A stretch of 64,000 bases of DNA from Anoplopoma fimbria (lineage: Eukaryota; Chordata; Actinopteri; Perciformes; Anoplopomatidae), in NCBI RefSeq assembly GCF_027596085.1, contig NC_072471.1, positions 10,976,358-11,040,357 on the forward strand, in the 5' to 3' direction. Of the stretch, positions 38,258 to 52,000 are shown in pieces. Position 1 is the stretch's first letter, and every line of letters begins with the position of its first letter. The notes beneath the pieces were generated by a model. That model worked only from the letters and a program-made list of their open reading frames with translations. It had not been told where the DNA came from and ran no database searches. The position numbers and the translations under genes are program-made.

Positions 38258-41200
38258 TTCACACTGTTATCAAACCCCTCTAAACATGCAACAACATGTT
38301 CAAATGATTTATAGTTAGCATAGCATTCAGCCAGGCTGCAACTTTATGCCTTTTCCCACTGATGCTAACGTTAGCTAGCATAAGTTCAAGAGCTACAAAC
38401 ATAACACAGCTATTAGGTGGCACTGCCTTTCAGCAACGTTTTTTTTTAAGATATAATAACTGTAATTAGTAGTTTCACAACAACAGTAATTGTGGATACA
38501 AAACTATTTACAAGGAAATGTAATTCCATGCTCAGACAGCAAAAAAATAAATAAAAGCCTTACCTTGTTTCCAGGTTATTGAACAGAAGGCTGTAAGATG
38601 TGTCGTTTCCCTCACTTCTTATGTGCAGAAAGAAAAAGAGGACATTTGAAATATGTCCAAAAGATGCACAACTTTGATCTTACCTTAGAACTAATTCACT
38701 TTCAAAAGTAAACAAGCCCCATAGGAACCAAAAGATTCTGCAAAAGTCGGATTGGTAATCAATTGAATTTTCAGTTTAATGAGGGAAGTTTCAGATTGCT
38801 TAATAAGTTAATTGGGGGCAGCTGGCTCAAACATTGTACATGTAACATTAAGGCAGAAGATGATTCAGCTGAGTTTATGCAGGTGTGCTGAAGTTATCCT
38901 GGGGCGGAGGTTATGTGGGGCGGTGGTGATGGAGATAAGGATGAGGTATTTGCAAGGGAAACACTATGGAGTGAACAGGTAGAATAAAAAGACTGTGGTC
39001 AAATAATAGGGCTTATAAAACTGTATTTGTATAAGCTGTGTTACCACACTTTTAAAGAAGCAATATGTCATTTTCCTCATTATCAAGGCATCTCATGGAC
39101 TACTGTTCAGATAATTAGGCCGCTGAGAGTAATATAAAATTGTTACACAAGCCTACTAAATATTTATATAAGTGTCAGGGTGTTGAATGGCGATACGACA
39201 GAATGATATAAATGTACACAGTAATAGTACTTTAACAAAAAGCATTATAGTCTAGTTGCATCATATATGGGGGCCCACTGTGTAGCATAGTTTGTAGAAA
39301 GAAAAAGTTTTGTTATCGATTGTTGTACTTTAGCCTACCACTACTTACAGCGTACTCTGGAAGTTTTGCAACTTAATGTATTTTAGTACAATCTGACAGT
39401 ACAGTACTGGTCCTACAGTGTAATAGAAGTAGAAGATGGTATGGTATAATGTACTAAGTCAAGAAACCTATTTGTGCAGTACTTTAAAAGTCTTGATGGC
39501 GTGAATCCAAAGGACCGAAAACAAAACCACTATGACAGATTTTTTCCCACTTTCAATATCTAATGGTATTTCTTTGATAGTATCTTAAGGGTTATTACCT
39601 TTTTAGTATATTTGTATATAATGCTATTTGATTTGGTAACTTAATGGTATGTGCTTATCAATACTGATTGAGGACAGCAGGGTTTCCGCAGCAGTTTGCA
39701 GGATCTAAGGTAAGATGTGATCAAACTGACCAATGAGCAGAGAGTCAAACTCTGTAACTCTGTAACATTTTAATGAAAAAAAACTGCATCATCTAATTGG
39801 ATTCAAAATGCTAACGGTAAACACAGTAAACATCCCCATTAAACTGTAATTGGAACTCTACGGTTAGAGATTGAATTACATTACAGTTGAGAAAAGTGTT
39901 CCACTTAAACTAAGCTGCTTTCCTCCTTTAACCAGAACAAAAAGGGCATTTTGATTAGGTCCAATTGTGAACAAACTGATGTGATGCACCTGTCGTAAAA
40001 TAGTTTTCTTCAACATCTTAAGCTACTCATAAAAAATACTTTATCCAGCCACCAGGTCAGGCAGCATTTGATAGATATCACATATGTGTAAAATAATATA
40101 AACATGCTCTACCTATCCTGAATACATCCTACAAGTCCAATTTCAAATAAATAAAAACACTCAACTCTACTGAATGCAGAGTGAGTGGAGAAAGTGGGGG
40201 GATTTGAGAAGTTCTATAAGAGTTATAATCCCTGCCAGCTCTTTCCTTGAGGCTCATGAGAGCTCACAACAAAAGGTGCCCACCACTATCGCCTATACAC
40301 AATTAACTAAAGCACCAGCATTATTCCATTATCATAAGAATGCTGTTTTGCAATGGGGGGAGAAACTCCTCGGCATTCATGGACGTCGCCGAATAGAGCC
40401 CAGAGCTTTTATCTTCTCAATTACATGCAGGCTGCATTTATCACAAAACCTAGTGACATGTTTGGACACTTTTTGTGCATGACAAATAATTCATTTATGC
40501 TGGTTATTTAAAGAGCCTGTTTATAATTACAACATGGACTGCAAGCAGGCCTGGAGGGACTGGTGAAGATGCTGGACTGGAGAGTACAACTTGACAGTGA
40601 GATCCACTAAGACAAACAAACTGGATGAAATGATTTAACTGAAAAAAACTGTTATATTCTCCCCTATTAGGCTTTCAAATAGGAGCATATATTATAATAA
40701 AAACTTCATGATTGACAAATTTGTAAATGTAATGAGAATCCCCAACATTAAGTGTGATCTAATTTGTGGTCAACTTTCTTACAATATGTGAAAATAAGTA
40801 TATTTTCATTAAATATTTGATATATTTCCTTTGGATGTGTGAGTTTCTGACATCCTCGGCAGTCGCGTGGTAGCTGCAGTGATTATGAATTCCGTGGACA
40901 ACCTGCGCAGTAATTGTTCATCCCAGCAGGAGCCCCTGAATAAATGAAGACTAAATAAGGGTCGACCCTTACTTCGAGGTTAACATCATTTGTTCTGCAT
41001 TGCACTTCTTCCGGAGCGCCTTTGATTTGATGCATGGCTGATGAGATTTGGGGTCGTGTTGGAGGTAACTGACCACAAGGTGTCAATGTTGTTGGTAATG
41101 TGTTTCGCTCTCGTCTCAGTCCATGAATGTAAAACGCACTGAGTAAAGCAGTGGGTAGAAAATGCCTGCTGGATGTCATGCTTAAATAAATCTAATTGGT

Positions 41201-42500
41201 TAAGCGATTTGTCTGTAGAGCAGTAAAAGATAGCAGTAGAGCCATCTGTACATGTGGTCTTTTACACAGGCCTCTATATTTCAGAATTTACACATACATA
41301 ACCTCTGTAAATATGTTGTAAAACTGCCGACGAATAATAGTAACACAGTTTATACAGTGTGTATTAGGCTGAATCTTTCCTCTTACGAGAAAAAATGATG
41401 TTTGGAAAGGGTGTAGGCTTATGAGCAACATCGTGGCGCGCTGTGCAGAACAGGGATCATGAAAAAATAATGCAGCAGCTCCTTTTGTGGAAAAACCCTC
41501 ATAAACTCCAGCCTCAGAGGCAAACGTTGGAGCAATCTGTGGGGCTACACATTTGACTTATTTTGACCACGCAGTGTTGTACGTTTGGGCCACAGTTTCT
41601 TTTTTTCTCTTTCATGTGGAATTTAAACTTTTCTTCCTGCCAACTGAGATTCTGTTTCATTCTGACCTTGATCACATGCTATCTTCTTTTTCTCAGAAAA
41701 GATAATGACCATTTAAAAAAGGGCCAAAATGGGTGTCTAGACTCACTTGCACTACAGGAGCTTATGAACAACTTTATTGTAATATCAATCAAACGGCTCA
41801 TAGTTTGCAGCCTACAAATGTCCCTTTTCACATAATCCCCAATTTGAACTCTCACAAACCAGAATAAAACATCAACATATGAATTTATGCAAGACTGTAA
41901 GCATTATATTCATCTGTTGGGCCTGTTTCGAGAAGGTTTACTACATTTTCAGGATTACTTTTTTGGTTCTCAGTGAAGTTATCCAGATAGCTCAGTAAAG
42001 CTGCGTCATGAAAACAGCCGCAATTGAAAACAACTGTATGATCAATACAGGTTTCAAACTAGCCAATCTTTGGAACAGATTAAACAGTGACATACAGTAA
42101 ATTCCATTGATGATAAATTGACATTTAAAAAAAATAAATAATCAGGCTACAGTTTATTTACAGATCTCTGAACAGCAGACCCTTATGTCAGGGGTCGCTC
42201 CAAACAACCCTCTACAGATGTTCTAAAAATCACATTTTCAGTAGGGAATGTATACGTGTTAAAATGTTTTAAAGTGAGACGATTTCACTTTTAAAAAGGA
42301 AGAAATGACACGACCCTAAATGTAGGAATGAAAAGTTGAATCCATAAGCAATAAAATGCTGTCTGACTCAACCACATACACACAGAGTTTTTGCTGTTAC
42401 AGCCTTACTGACCACTAGCTCACAAGTGCTAAAGTTAGCCTGTGATAATAAACTACTCTACACTATCTGGTGGGGACAGTTGATGCCGAGCACCGAGGTT

Positions 42501-42631
42501 AAAAGCTGGGAAATAATTCAACTTTTCTCAATTGCAAGGTGTCAAATCCTTCCCTTTTTTCCCCAACGTCGTCGTAAAGCACCGACATTTCGAGCTGGAA
42601 TTGGACGTAGAGGGTGCACCTTTGCGCAGAG
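42501..42631 (+). repeat. Inverted duplication, distal copy
   Basis: Partner of 37416-37549, about 5 kb away in opposite orientation. The left arm of the internal palindrome is degraded here (AACGTCGTCG). Confidence 0.9.
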
Positions 42632-43329
42632 ACCGCATTATTACAAATATTAAAGTCCAGTAGTTACTTCTTGTGGTCCGCTACAATCTCTCCATGCAGA
42701 TCGTGTTTCTATTCTTGCTTTTCTAACTCTGTCTCTAGTCACTACTCTCTGGGGGTCTACAGTCACATCTGACTCAGACTTGAGGATAAATTTGTTGTCC
42801 TCCACAGCAAGAAGCACTTTCAAATGCTAAACAGAGGACAATTCTCAGTCATCACTGTTGGCAAAATGTTTGTAATTAACTACATAATGGCAGTTAATGT
42901 TATCTAGAAATATTTGAAACCCCAGAGATAAAATCAGGCTACTACAATCATTTTTTTATTTTATTTTACTGTACATTTATATATGGAATAACTGATCTCA
43001 AGCGTTCCAGGGATGATGATGATAAGGACAAGATTGACTAGAAATTAGGAACACAACAGATAAGCAGCTGGTTAATATACATTTACTGAATCAGCAAAAT
43101 GATCAACACTAGCCCCTTTTTAAGGTAGATGTTAAATGTCGTTGATTTTTCCCTTTAGTCAATAAGTTATACATTTGATGTGAGTTCTACATTAAGACAT
43201 ACACATTTTTTATCTAGAAAAATGCCGAAAGGAATGTGTTACTGAAGTTCTGACGAGACAGTCTGACACTGTTCAGTATCATACCATACTCAGTATCATA
43301 CTGTACTTTTGCTCTGGTTTATGCTCTTA

Positions 43330-43470
43330 GATGCTTGTTTAAGAAAGGAGATGCACGTATGACTTCTGGTGACTAGTAGTTCTCTTGAATACCTATGTTG
43401 AATACACTTCCTGTAAGTCGCTTTGGATAAAAGCGTCTGCTAAATGACTGTAATGTAAAGTAATGTAATA
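43330..43470 (+). mobile_element. 3' end of an L2-type LINE
   Basis: It ends with TAAGTCGCTTTGGATAAAAG and CGTCTGCTAAATGACTGTAA, nearly identical to the tail of the SINE 1.1 kb downstream and in the same orientation. The sequence just upstream (TTGAATACACTTCCTG) also looks like the L2 3' UTR. The 5' limit is approximate. Confidence 0.75.
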
Positions 43471-43716
43471 TCATAACAAAAATGCATTATTTTCTTTTTT
43501 CCTGACCTCTTTTCAAAAAGATTAACAGGTAAGGACAGGTAGAAAAGCACTGTAGTGTGTCAATGGTCTCCGTTGTGCTAATGTCTGATTACTGCCTGCA
43601 GCGAGCTTTCATTTTCCTCGACGAGAACAGAGATCACAGTTGTCCTCTCTCCACTGTAAACAACAACAACAACAACAACAACATAAAATCTGTGCTATAA
43701 AGAGAGAACGGCAGTG

Positions 43717-43750
43717 AATGGGAACCACAGCACAATCTGTGGTTCCCATT
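43717..43750. repeat. Perfect 14-bp hairpin, 6-nt loop
   Basis: AATGGGAACCACAG (43717-43730) pairs with 43737-43750. After a one-base bulge three further bases can pair. Confidence 0.95.
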
Positions 43751-44205
43751 TCATCCCTCTTACGGAACATTAGAAAAACATGATCGTAGACAAATTTATC
43801 TATGTTGAAGTTGCATCATAAAAGAGCTGCCAATCGCCAGAGCGAAATTCTCTCACCACCTTCCTTGGAGGTCAAAGGTCAGGGACAGCTACATCAATCA
43901 ATGGGGTCTGCTCTGGGATACATCATCATGCTACAAAATGTTGAATGTGTACCGAGACAGAGGTCTGAGAATAAAACAAGTGTTAAAATTAAGGGAAAGG
44001 GTAGCACGCAGTGTAAAAAAAGTTGTTAAAAAATGATCACTTGTTATGCAATTAATTATGTGCTGTAAAAAAAAAAAATGTGTATTGGTTTCATTTCCTT
44101 GACAACATGTGATTTCCTGGTGAGCAATAGTGCTTTAAGTGATAAACCTTAACTTGGTAAGTCATCCTGCTGTGGGAAAAAAAGTCAATTCAATATCCTC
44201 TTCCC

Positions 44206-47200
44206 CTTTATTGTTGCTCAAGAAGGATTCTGGTTAGATTACACCAAAATACAATACTGTATATTGTGTGTGTGTGTAGGCTGTGGCGTAGTGGAGAGCA
44301 AGGTAGTTCTCCAATCAGAGGGTCGGTGGTTCGATACCCGGCTTCGGCAGTCGATGTGTCCTTGGGCAAGACACTTAACCCCAAGTTGCTCCCGAAGGCT
44401 TGCCATCGGTGTGGACTGGATGTTGCATGAATGTTAGTTAGAGTCTGATGGTGGCACCTTGCATGGTAGCCTGTCATCAGTGTGTGAATGGGTGAATGAT
44501 ATGTAATATACTACTGATTGTAAGTCGCTTTGGATAAAAGCGTCTGCTAAATGACTGTAATGTAATGTGTTGTCCAAAACAAACCTGACACTGATCAGTA
44601 AAAATGGAATGTTCTGAAAGGGTCTGAATGATGATAACCCTAAAAAGCTAAATGCTAATGGCAGCGAGCTACAATCCTTTTCTTTAGCAAGTATTATATC
44701 AACCATGCTCGCCATCTTAGTTTAGTCTGTTAGTATTGGAGTATGGAAATGTTGATCTGATGATGGTGCTACACAAAGCATCAGGAAATCATCAAAGTTA
44801 TTAGGACCAATACTGTGGGGGCCATGAATATCTGTACCAAATGTTATGGCAATCCATCCAACATTTGTTAAACTATTTCACAAAAAAAAACCCAAAATGT
44901 CAACCTGCTGGTGGCGCTAGTCAGTAGAAATGATCCTCTTCATCCGATAGTTGTTGAGATGTTTCAGTCTGGACCAAGGCAGTGGACATCATCGGAGCCA
45001 GGATGCTGGGGGGAAGAATGTTGCAAGCTTTCTCAGATTACAGCATGGAACACTCAGAGGTGTTTTCAAGAATGAAAAAAAATTGCGATTACAGATGCAT
45101 CTGGTAAAAATTTAAGCACAAAATACATAGTTAAAGCTCCTTTTTGAAAACACTGACGACCACAGAAGACTTATTTGCTCTGCTCCAATAACACAAACAT
45201 TTCATGTCTCGCATCAATGATCATGAGTTCTTCGCACAGAAAACACTCAACAAATGCATATCAAACGCTCATCATCTGCGGGACTCTCCCTCCAATTCAA
45301 AAGCTTTGATTTACAAATAAAAAACAACATCCACCTTCAATCATTTAATAAAAGCTTGGATATAAGACATTTTTTTTTATACAGCAAGTGTTCGGTTGTT
45401 TTGATGGGAAAATCCATTTTCTGATCCAAATGCAGTGAGAGGGAATACGCCGCGACTCTTACAAGGCGTTTTTCAGACATTCAACACGGTTTGGATCAGA
45501 CACAACGAACAACAACGGTGCGCTAGTTCAGGGGCCAACTCACCAACAACGTAATCTTCATCTTCTTTTTACTGTAGTTGCCAGAAACACTTTTACAAAT
45601 ATATAGATATAGATTTCTTTTCTTATATCTCAAATATTTATATAAATAGAAGTTGATTAAAGATCTGGGGCAGTATGACAAAGTGCAAAAAATAAAAATA
45701 AGGGGGAGGCTTTAAAAAAAAATAAAAAATAAAACTGTTATTACCTCCATAAAATCCAACAACAAAGATAATATACAACTGCTCTGAAATTCATGAACTT
45801 AGTTTTAGCTGCAACAAACTGTAACTCCCCATTTCTATTACTATATAAAGTAAGTCAGGGTGGGATTTTTCCAAACACATCTCAGCTTTAAGATCGTCCT
45901 CCTTGATCTGTAGATACACGAGAGAAGATACGGTGTGGAAACACATCTTGAATTCCCACCTAAACCCATTGTTTTTCCAGCCATAAAGCCAACATAAACC
46001 ATCTATATACTATCACGTGTGTTGGTACGTTGAACGTTAAACAGAGAAAAACCGTATGGTGTAAATTGCAGGCATGTTAACGAGTTAACTGTACACCGCG
46101 GGTACCTGGATAAACCGAGGGTCTACCGTAGGATGGAGACCACCGAGCCGGTATCACTAAACCGATCTAAGAGTACTTAGACGATCTCGCTGATGAATAA
46201 AGTGTCATCATGGGAAGCACTTGGGAAAAAAACGCATAACACGAATACAACTGATTATGTACAATTCATTCATCATTAGTGCTTAGAGGCTTTTGAGACA
46301 AGTTCCAAAGACACATTTGGAGCAGCTGGCGAGTACCAGGTGGGAGCGGCGCTCACAGATCTACGCTGCTATGCGCCAAATCAAAATGCTCTCAGTTACT
46401 TTGGCTTCATTAGCAACACCAGGTGAAAAGACAGGATACCTTTCTGGCATTTTTTTTTTTTTTTACCAGTTTGTTTTTTCACATATCATGGCATTCATAA
46501 TACCACATTTAGCGAATGAAATCACCTAACATTTCAGTAATTTGCACCTATTCACTATAATTACCACATTTGTGCAACTTTGGACATTAAGTTGTGGCAT
46601 TGAGCTTCTATAGAAATAACATGCACTTGTTTTGGACACCTGATGCTGCAGGTATGCATTTTTTTTTTTTTTAGGTAAATAAAAGACAATAAAACACTTG
46701 CAGGATTGGCTAGGCTGCACAAGAAACGGTACCAAGCTTGAAGGCTGCAGAAGTAAGTGAAAGCATTTTGACCTGGCCTTGATTTTTACATAAACAGCAA
46801 CCAAGAGTGATCGCACTGAAACTAGAGAAATTCGAACTGGAAGATAAAGACAGCTTAAAAATATAGCTATAGTTTTGAACATTGGTAGAAGTATGAAAAG
46901 GGGTGGAACACATAAACAGGTATCTGGGGGCCCTTTATGTGAGAATACTAACCACGGCCTGGTCTCACAAAATGAACCATTGTTCATTAGCGTACGTCAG
47001 CTACAAATTGTTGAGTTTTCAGAAATGTGAAAAAGAATACTTGTGTAGAAACATGACTGCCAGCTGACATTCTGGACCACCATTTCTCCATCAAACTAGT
47101 AAATATTTGAGCGTGAACGTTCGACAAAAACAAATGTACATTCATGTGATGAGCCATCTCCAGGGCAACCGAGTAAGCCCGCTGCTGATAAAGGCTGTGG

Positions 47201-49027
47201 CTATAACCCAATTTCATAACTATAGAGTAATTATGTTCAGGTTTTGAATATGTAGTAGGTTCTCACTGGAAAAGTGACATAAAAGAGTAGACTTAAAAAA
47301 GGTAAGCAGGTATAGTGAAATTACTAAAAGAAAATGTGATTTTGTCTGTTCTGTTGTTGGACCTTTGTGCAAATAGAGGATCTGCTCATTGCTGCAAAAA
47401 ACAGAAGGTCATCACTTACAGGCAGTGGCAAGACAGATCCAGATAGATCTAGCAAAAGAAACAAAGAAGACAACACTATTTAATCTAAAGTATAAAAGGA
47501 CAGTTCTCTTTTTGGAAAGCTATTGCTAAATAAACTTCACAAATTGGCAGTGCGTCTGACATCTTTCGGTGCGTATATTGTATAATTTACAATATACTTT
47601 ACATCACAGAATAAAATCATTTTTTAGAACTGACCACAGGTTGTTGTTATCTGTCTCCACAGCGAAATGGAAATGTCAAAGTTCACATGTAGCTTTGTTT
47701 GAGTATTCATTTGATTTAACTGAAAAAACTTGCTAACGAACAAATTCTGGAAGATTTTGAGAAACCAGGCCAATCTCATCAATGTCAGTAAACACAGACC
47801 TAGGTAGGAGGGCAAAATACTCTGTTTAGCTCATATTCAGTAAAAAGGGGACAATTATTAATAAATACAAAAATAATAACAGATATGTACACATTTTGAA
47901 CAATATGATCTATTATAATACTTTCAGCATTTCTTCAAAATGCCATAGAAACGAATTTCTTCTTGCTCCAAAAGTCTCTGTAGTTCAATAACCGCGGGTC
48001 AGTTAGAAAACAAACATCATTTAAGAACGATAAATTATTGTACAAAAAAAAAAAAAAGATCCAACACCGTAGCAATCACTCCTTTTTTGGATGCAAGTCC
48101 TGACACACAGACAGGAGAGGGTCCGCCTGTTTCTTGCAACATTTAAAACAAGAACAAAAAACAATCTTCCAATAAAATCCGTTTTCTTTCCTATATTGAA
48201 ATACAATGCATTGACGCGGCATCGTTGGTAACACAAATGTTTTTTTGTTTTTTCTTCCCTTGTGTGAACAGGTCCTTGTGTGGCACTGCTGGAGACTGAT
48301 CAGGAGTCAGTAAAGAAGGAGGAGAGGGCAGTAAGTGCACTTTGAACACAGGTGTGCCGGGGAGAGAGAGAGGGGGATAAATAAAATAAAAAAAGATTTG
48401 TAGAGATGTTGACAAAACCAGAATAAAGCTGCTCATCTCTTCCATCTTTGAGGGAAAGATAAAAATCAAGAGAATGACTTTGAGGTGGTATAGATGAGTC
48501 CTACAGTAGTCGTATCAGCAGGTCCTTCAACCAACTAATTCCCAAAAACAATCTTTTTTTTGTCAGCTGACCAGACACAGCAACCAGGAAAATGCTCAGA
48601 GCAACCAGTTTTCAAAACAGTTTTTCCCCAAAAATTGTACAGTGGTGGTATTATTAAGAATGTGAGGCAAATTCCCTTTTCATAAGACAAGTTTTTATAT
48701 TCCAATGTCTTTGTTCTGAAAAAAACGAAAAAAAAACGAGACCACAGTGATGCGCGGCAGCTTTCCATCACAGCTTTCCATAGTTACACAGTGGAGAGTG
48801 GAAGTAACTGCCAACTGACTGGGGGGGGGTGGTGTGGGTGCAAAGACTCCAGAGCCCCAGTGTCACAACGGCTGGACCGAACCATCATTGGATAAGTAGG
48901 GGTGACACGGGCCGAGATGACGCAGTCTGATTGGTGCTGTCAGTGGAAGAGTGGTGAGGTCAAAGGTCACAAACGGTGGTGGTCCGCACAGCTGCACAAC
49001 ATTCTGTGTCCATGGAACAGGTTTCTG
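44206..49027 (-). other. Probable atxn7l1 3' UTR and downstream flank
   Basis: There is no convincing coding sequence on either strand. Candidate minus-strand polyadenylation signals are ATTAAA near 47484, ATTAAA near 45350 and AATAAA at 44210-44205. Most of 45.3-49.0 kb lacks dispersed repeats, consistent with a long UTR, but the end is not determined. Confidence 0.35.
44279..44568 (+). mobile_element. tRNA-derived SINE with L2-type 3' tail
   Basis: A pol III A box (TGGCGTAGTGG, 44284-44294) and B box (GGTTCGATACC, 44328-44338) are spaced as in a tRNA gene. A tRNA-unrelated body follows, then the tail GTCGCTTTGGATAAAAGCG and TCTGCTAAATGACTGTAATG, typical of fish SINEs mobilised by L2-clade LINEs. 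The same tail occurs alone at 43411-43469. Confidence 0.9.
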
Positions 49028-49045
49028 TCAATGATGCAACTTGGT
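49028..49045 (-). CDS. atxn7l1: Probable atxn7l1 last coding exon (five residues)
   Basis: A good acceptor (TTTTTTTCTCCCCGCAG) is followed in phase by TKLHH and TGA. It is the nearest strong acceptor downstream of the GTAGGT donor at 49725. The coding part is only 18 nt, so homology cannot confirm it. The rest of the exon would be 3' UTR. Confidence 0.55.
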   Translation of the reverse strand, partial: TKLHH

Positions 49046-52000
49046 CTGCGGGGAGAAAAAAAGACAAGAGATTTATGAGCTGGTTTTCATTTATCGTTAT
49101 TATTTTCTGTGTGTCATGCAACTTCTAACAACTCACAAAAATATGTAAAACTCAGCAAACAATTTCCACATGCCTTTGAACATGTTATTTTACTTCTTCA
49201 TCACATTCCATTAGGTGTTCTTGTGCTATAAACAACCTCATTTATGTTTATGTTTCCAAATGTGTCACCTGTTTTGGCTTAGACTTGGCATCCTATATAA
49301 CCTGAGACAACATAAAGCAATCACTCAACAAATAAATTCAGATTCAAGAAATGTTTTACTGAAAATGTGCAAAATAACAGATCATTCGTCTTTGAGGTAG
49401 GCGGTCAATCAGATCAGCTCAGTGAAGCTTCAAATTCACATTTGGGCCATCCGATCTACAGCTGAATTAGGTTTAGGATGCCGATAACAAAACACACCGT
49501 CTCAACTTTCTCTTACATTTGTCCCGCGGTGTGATGAAAACAGACGTCAGAGACCTCGAGTTGTCATTCTAGAATCTCATGTGGCTATATATAAAGCTGA
49601 CATTTCTTCATTTCAGCGGGGCCGTTCTGAGGCACTGCGGTGCTTTGAGCTAAGTGTGAATGTCATTTTTTTTTTTTTTTGTCAGAATGAAAATGAGTTT
49701 AAAGTCTTTTCTATGGAACACCTACCTGTCTTGGGGACTCGGGCCCCGAAGCCAGTATTCCCACGGTGTCGCTCCCGTTCCCAAAGAGGCTCTCCAACCC
49801 GCCCGGCCTGCTCAGCTTGCTGGCCTTCCCTCTGTAGGAGCTGGGACTCCTCCTCTTCCTCCCCTCTGCTCCTCCCCCGTAAGCCAAGGGTCCGGAGGGG
49901 GAGGCCAGGGGCTGATGGGGGGCCGAGGCGGGCTCCCTGCTTGGTGAGTAGGGTATGCCGGTCATGCCAAGTTCGCGACTGGAGAGCAGGAGGAGGATGG
50001 AAATTGCCGTTAATGATATATAGTGAGCTCCAGCACAACTTTCACTGTTTGGAATGATCTATTTGGACTGCTATAAAACCATCACAGCAGATTTTACAGT
50101 GCTGTATATTTTAGAAGAAAGATAAACATCTCTCATCACATCCTTTGCACTGCTGGCACTGTCCTCTCCGTTTACACACCGCTCTCCGTTTAATAAATCA
50201 CCCGCTCATGTGTTTCTCTACACCATCTCTAATATATTGTGTCGAGCTGAGCCTGCGTTGTGTTGTTTGTAGTCCTGACTTTTAAAGATCTGGGGCTGAT
50301 CAAACACATTTCTATGACTGTCTAAACTTTAAAAAAAAAACAGCCCTGCACCCACCTGTTCTGCGAGTTGTGACTCTGAGACCTGTCAGCTCTGGACAAC
50401 CAGTCCTCTCCGCCGCTCCAGAGCCCACTAGCTCCGCCCTTTTTCCTCGCTGGGTTTGCTGCTGTGGCCGGCGAACCTTGTAACGTTGGATGACAAACGC
50501 TGCCGTTCCTCCTAACAGTATCCACGGTCGGAAACAAGGAAGAAGGAGAGAAGGACGAGGAGGAAGGGTGGGAAGAGTTTTTTCTCCTCTGAGATGCCAC
50601 CGCAGAGTCCTCCGTGTCTTTGGATGGGCGGCTGGCTTTAAGCGTGCCGTTACGGGCTTTACCCAGCGCGGAGACCGGGGCGACGGGCTGCGGAGCGTCT
50701 CGAATGCTGAACGTCCCCGGCATGGATGCGGACTTAGGGAACGCAGCGGGGTAGGAGAGGGAGTTGGAGGGGGACGAGAGGAGAGGAGAAGTGACGGAGG
50801 AGGGAGAGGGGGCCTGTTGTGAAGCGACGGGGGAGGTACCAGAGGAGGAGAGGGAGAGGAGGCTCTCAGCGGCCAGAGGCACCTTCCTAAAACAGGAGGA
50901 GGATATTTTAGAAGATGAGAAATGCATCAATTCAGTTGCTTCATTGTCAATATAGATTCAGAGTACTAAACCTGAAGTACTGATCAATATGTTGTGTTTT
51001 ACTGAACAATGGTCTTCTGTGTTTACATTCAATTGGAAATTAAATATGTTTTTATTGCATCTTTTAAATATTAGCTACAGTTGCTTCTCACTGTTATTTT
51101 ATCTATATGATTTTTTTTATTTTTTTATGATTCCTCACACATTCTACCCACATTGAAATGATTCAAAGCCGGTTGAAATTGGGCACAAATTCCCTTTAAT
51201 CAACACACGTATGCAGACCTTTCATCCTTTTGTCTTTTTTCAATATGTGTGTTGTTCTCTCTGCTACCCATCATCTTTTTTTTTTTTTTTTTTTTTTTAA
51301 ATTAACTGGCTTCTTGTTTGATGACATTTACACGTGACAGTCAAAAACACTTCCTGCCTACACATTTTCTATTCACACCTGTTCAGTTACATTACATCTG
51401 GTGAAATCGTATCACAGTTATACCCGTGTATAAACAGTAGCTGGGAAATAAATCCCATTTGTGTTTAGTAAACTTACACACTGACTTTTATGTAAAAAAA
51501 GCTCTACCTGATCAAAGAAAAACAGAGTTTAGGTTCTTTCACACCCACCTCCACATCTGTGCGTTAAGGTGTTTCTCCACCATGTTCTGGAGCGCCAGCC
51601 TCATCCGGTCCCATCGCCTGTCGAACACGTAGTGACCCCGTCCCATCAGCCTGCTTCTGAATACGCAAAACTGGAAGGAGAAAGAAGAGGGAGGGTGAAG
51701 GGGATTGGGAGGTCAGGATGTTGATGTAAGAGAGGAGAAGGCACATGAGAAAAACTGACGAATGAAGAGAATGGACGAATGTAAAGATGAAGAGACAAAC
51801 TATAACGAAGGACAGCGAGAGAAAGAGGAAGGAAGCAAGAGGTTGGTTGACAGAGCAGGATGTGGAGTGGAAGAGGCATCAAAAGAAACAGAGAGATTCA
51901 TGGGAAAGAACAGATGACCACGAAAAAGCAGATGGCGAAAAATACCAAAATGGAGAAAATATACACTGTAATGTGCAATATAGTTAAGACTGGAAAAGGA

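Larger units (their letters stand above)
37550..44205. other. Intergenic spacer between znf800 and atxn7l1
   Basis: AT-rich, with no supported gene. It holds an ATT array, a 60-bp TA array, the second copy of the inverted duplication (42501-42631), an L2-type LINE tail and a 14-bp hairpin (43717-43750). The stretch 38600-42400 has no recognisable feature beyond short homopolymers. Confidence 0.55.

Noticed and set aside
43660..43682. CRISPR-like or satellite arrays
   Set aside because: All tandem arrays seen are simple microsatellites or short minisatellites; there are no spaced repeats with unique spacers.
44284..44338. A functional tRNA gene
   Set aside because: The A and B boxes belong to a SINE; there is no cloverleaf or anticodon stem of normal length, and an L2-type tail follows.
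49682..50038. Alternative minus-strand frame (HDRHTLLTKQGARLG...) across the atxn7l1 penultimate exon
   Set aside because: Its phase does not match the preceding exon's split codon, and the other frame contains the basic family motif.
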